Positions 4,477-6,258 of a stretch of 6,258 bases of DNA are shown in pieces; position 1 is the stretch's first letter; every line of letters starts with the position of its first letter. Where the stretch lies: contig LKMS01000091.1 of the NCBI GenBank assembly GCA_001563965.1, forward strand, positions 1-6,258, given 5' to 3'. The notes below the pieces were generated by a model. It was not told the origin of the DNA, did not search any database, and saw only the letters and a list, made by a program, of their open reading frames with translations. The translations under genes and the position numbers were made by a program. Origin of the DNA: Haloferacaceae archaeon PL-Br10_E2g29. GTDB lineage: Archaea > Halobacteriota > Halobacteria > Halobacteriales > Haloferacaceae.

Positions 4477-5850
4477 ATGTTCGGAACCAGCGGCGTCCGC
4501 GGCCCGGTCGGGAGCGCGGTCACCGCGGGACTTGCCCTCGACATCGGCCATGCATTGGCCGCCGAGGCCGACTGCGTCGTCGTCGGCCGTGACGCTCGCG
4601 ATTCGGGGCGCGCACTGGTCGACGCGCTGGCGGCCGGACTGGTCGAATGCGGCGTCGACGTCGTCGATCTCGGCGTGGCGGCAACCCCAACGATTGCGCG
4701 AGCGGTTGGAACACAGAATGCCGATGCCGGGGTTGCGATCACGGCCTCGCACAATCCGCCGCAGGACAACGGTCTCAAACTCTGGACGCCGTCGGGACAG
4801 GCGTTTGATGACGAGCAGCTGGCCGCAATCGAAGAGCGGATCGATGCCGCTGACCCACCGTATGTCGACTGGGATGCGTTCGGTCGCCGGACGACGTGGA
4901 CACTCGCGGGTGACGCCCATCGACGAGCGCTGGTCGCTGCGGGTCGCCGTCGCACGAGCGGTGCGGAACGCTCGCTTGCGAAGCTGCACGTCGTTGTCGA
5001 CATCGGCAACGGGATGGGGGGGATTACCGCCGATGCACTCTACGAACTGGGTGCGACGGTCGAAACGCTCAACGGCCAGCCGGACGGCCGGTTCCCCGGT
5101 CGACCGAGCGAACCGACGGCGACGAACTGCGCGGGACTCTGTGCGTACGTCGCCGCCAGCAACGCCGACCTTGGTCTTGCCCACGATGGCGACGCCGACC
5201 GACTGCTCGCGGTCGACGACAGAGGGCAGTTCGTGTCGGGCGACACCCTGTTGGCCATCTTTGCGCTGGCGACCGCGACTGCCGGCGACCGGATTGCCGC
5301 GCCGGTCGATACGAGCCTCGCGGTCGACGATGCGCTTTCGGCGATCGGTGCGACGGTCACGCGAACCCGGGTTGGCGACGGCTACGTCGCCGCGGCGACC
5401 CGGGAGGAGGACGTCGTTTTCGGCGGCGAGCCCTCCGGGGCATGGATTTTCCCCGCCGAAACCCGCTGCCCGGATGGCCCACTGGCGGGGGTCGTCCTCA
5501 GTGTGCTTGCGGCCGAGCGATCGCTGGCAACACGCGTTGATTCGGTTCTCCAGTATCCCATTCGCCGCGAAACAATCGAGACGACTGCAAAGGGGGCCGT
5601 GATGGATCGTATCGCCGAACAGCTTCGCGGACTGGACGGCGAACTCACCGAGATCGATGGCATCCGAATCGGCCGTGATGACGGCTGGTTCTTGCTCCGG
5701 GCATCGGGCACCCAACCACTGATCAGACTCACTGCAGAGGCGCGCGAGCCAGCGATTGCCGACCGGATTCGAGACGATGCCCGCGCGGTCGTCGACCGTG
5801 CGCTCGCTGCCGACGCGCCACGTGCGGAGTCGATCGATCACTCCGACTAG
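4477..5850 (+). CDS. glmM: GlmM, phosphoglucosamine mutase (phosphohexomutase superfamily)
   Basis: This 457-aa alpha-D-phosphohexomutase most likely interconverts glucosamine-6-phosphate and glucosamine-1-phosphate, supplying GlmU. It starts MFGTSGVRGPVG, the usual archaeal N-terminus. The four active-site elements are all present: the phosphoserine loop TASHNPP (89-95, Ser91), the metal loop DGDADR (237-242), the sugar-binding GGEPSG (316-321) and the phosphate-binding RASGTQPLIR (408-417). Length is normal for the family. The residue after GEPSG is Ala, where many phosphomannomutases and bacterial phosphohexomutases have His; from memory, archaeal GlmM proteins share this feature. Haloarchaea carry several paralogues, so phosphomannomutase or phosphoglucomutase activity is the main alternative. 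It has its own Shine-Dalgarno and lies 73 nt upstream of the PAPS-reductase-like gene. Confidence 0.85.
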   Translation: MFGTSGVRGPVGSAVTAGLALDIGHALAAEADCVVVGRDARDSGRALVDALAAGLVECGVDVVDLGVAATPTIARAVGTQNADAGVAITASHNPPQDNGLKLWTPSGQAFDDEQLAAIEERIDAADPPYVDWDAFGRRTTWTLAGDAHRRALVAAGRRRTSGAERSLAKLHVVVDIGNGMGGITADALYELGATVETLNGQPDGRFPGRPSEPTATNCAGLCAYVAASNADLGLAHDGDADRLLAVDDRGQFVSGDTLLAIFALATATAGDRIAAPVDTSLAVDDALSAIGATVTRTRVGDGYVAAATREEDVVFGGEPSGAWIFPAETRCPDGPLAGVVLSVLAAERSLATRVDSVLQYPIRRETIETTAKGAVMDRIAEQLRGLDGELTEIDGIRIGRDDGWFLLRASGTQPLIRLTAEAREPAIADRIRDDARAVVDRALAADAPRAESIDHSD

Positions 5851-5890
5851 TCGCGTGTCGCCGCGCCCGCTTCGGCCGGTAGTAGGGGGC

Positions 5891-5900
5891 TAACTTTTTC
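5891..5900 (+). promoter_or_regulatory. T-rich element between glmM and the PP-loop gene
   Basis: TAACTTTTTC is the only AT-rich patch in the 73-nt gap. It lies about 24-33 nt before the ATG at 5924, the right distance for a TATA element of a leaderless transcript. Its T5 run could equally serve as the poly-T terminator of glmM. The sequence alone does not decide between these. Confidence 0.35.
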
Positions 5901-5923
5901 AGTTCCATCCCTTGCTGCACTCG

Positions 5924-6258
5924 ATGTTGACCGATCACCTCGACACCATCGACGTCGATTATCACGATGGAACCGACGAAACCGCCGCCGACTATCCGCG
6001 GCTGGCCGACAAAATGGAAAAAGCCGTTGCGGTCACGCGGCGCGCTCTTGAACAGTACGACACGCCGGCCGTGATGTGGACCGGTGGGAAGGATTCGACG
6101 CTCGTCTTGTACATCATCAACCAGGTTGTCGCCGAGTTCAACGTGGAAAAACCGACAGCGATCTTCATCGACCACTACCAGCATTTTCCGGACCTCCACG
6201 GCTTTCTCGACCACTGGGCCGACGAATGGGACGTCGACCTCGTCGTCGCCCGCAACGA
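5924..6258 (+). CDS. PAPS reductase / PP-loop family protein (partial, N-terminus only)
   Basis: The 111 visible codons encode the start of a phosphoadenosine-phosphosulfate reductase family protein (PF01507 type, CysH-like). After an acidic N-terminus comes the PP-loop VMWTGGKDSTLVL (50-62), which holds the nucleotide phosphates and here reads TGGKDS in place of SGGKDS. Next is FIDHYQHFPDLHGFLDHW (81-98), the counterpart of the family's FIDTGxHFPET segment. The family reduces PAPS or APS to sulfite, but members also act in other adenylation or sulfur-transfer reactions. The diagnostic C-terminal Cys region lies outside the window, so no symbol is assigned. The start at 5924 was chosen because it is the first ATG in frame and has a TATA-like element about 28 nt upstream; there is no Shine-Dalgarno. 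Separate transcription from glmM is likely but not certain. Confidence 0.8.
   Translation, partial: MLTDHLDTIDVDYHDGTDETAADYPRLADKMEKAVAVTRRALEQYDTPAVMWTGGKDSTLVLYIINQVVAEFNVEKPTAIFIDHYQHFPDLHGFLDHWADEWDVDLVVARN

Noticed and set aside
4234..5841. Minus-strand open frame of 535 aa antisense to glmM
   Set aside because: It mirrors the high-GC codon bias of glmM, is Arg-rich with no recognisable domain, and glmM has every family motif.
5948..5959. 12-bp palindrome ATCGACGTCGAT in the PP-loop gene
   Set aside because: Inside coding sequence and produced by the common Ile-Asp-Val-Asp codons.

Overview
This window reads as chromosomal DNA from a halophilic archaeon (Halobacteria). The basis is a GC-rich third codon position in the real genes, acidic proteins, a twin-arginine export signal, a small haloarchaeal CxxC zinc-ribbon protein, mostly SD-less starts, and archaeal-type GlmU and GlmM enzymes. 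I cannot name the genus. No tRNA, rRNA, insertion sequence, CRISPR array or origin was seen.

Layout from left to right. (1) Positions 2-664, minus strand: a Tat-exported ferritin-like protein that runs off the left edge. (2) Positions 665-1179: a 515-nt divergent intergenic region with several operator-like inverted repeats and a likely promoter for glmU. (3) Positions 1180-2478, plus strand: a GlmU-type bifunctional enzyme (sugar-1-phosphate nucleotidylyltransferase plus left-handed beta-helix acyltransferase). (4) Positions 2479-2593: a short convergent spacer with a 24-bp tandem duplication. (5) Positions 2594-2812, minus: a small zinc-ribbon protein. (6) Positions 2888-4120, minus: PhnM, a C-P lyase pathway triphosphate diphosphatase, without any other phn gene in view. 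(7) Positions 4121-4476: a 356-nt divergent spacer with no convincing gene. (8) Positions 4477-5850, plus: GlmM (phosphoglucosamine mutase family), preceded by a good Shine-Dalgarno sequence. (9) Positions 5924-6258, plus: the N-terminal part of a PAPS-reductase/PP-loop family protein, cut by the right edge.

Together GlmM (GlcN-6-P to GlcN-1-P) and GlmU (GlcN-1-P to GlcNAc-1-P to UDP-GlcNAc) form two consecutive steps of UDP-GlcNAc synthesis, which feeds N-glycan and exopolysaccharide formation. They lie on the same strand but are separated by the opposite-strand phnM/zinc-ribbon pair, so they are not one operon. GlmS is not in the window. The ferritin-like protein, PhnM and the PAPS-reductase-like protein have no clear pathway link to them. 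No wholly new system was identified. The most interesting signals are the operator-like repeats in the intergenic regions, the isolated phnM with an atypical C-terminal tail, the long linker in GlmU, and the tandem duplication at the convergent junction.
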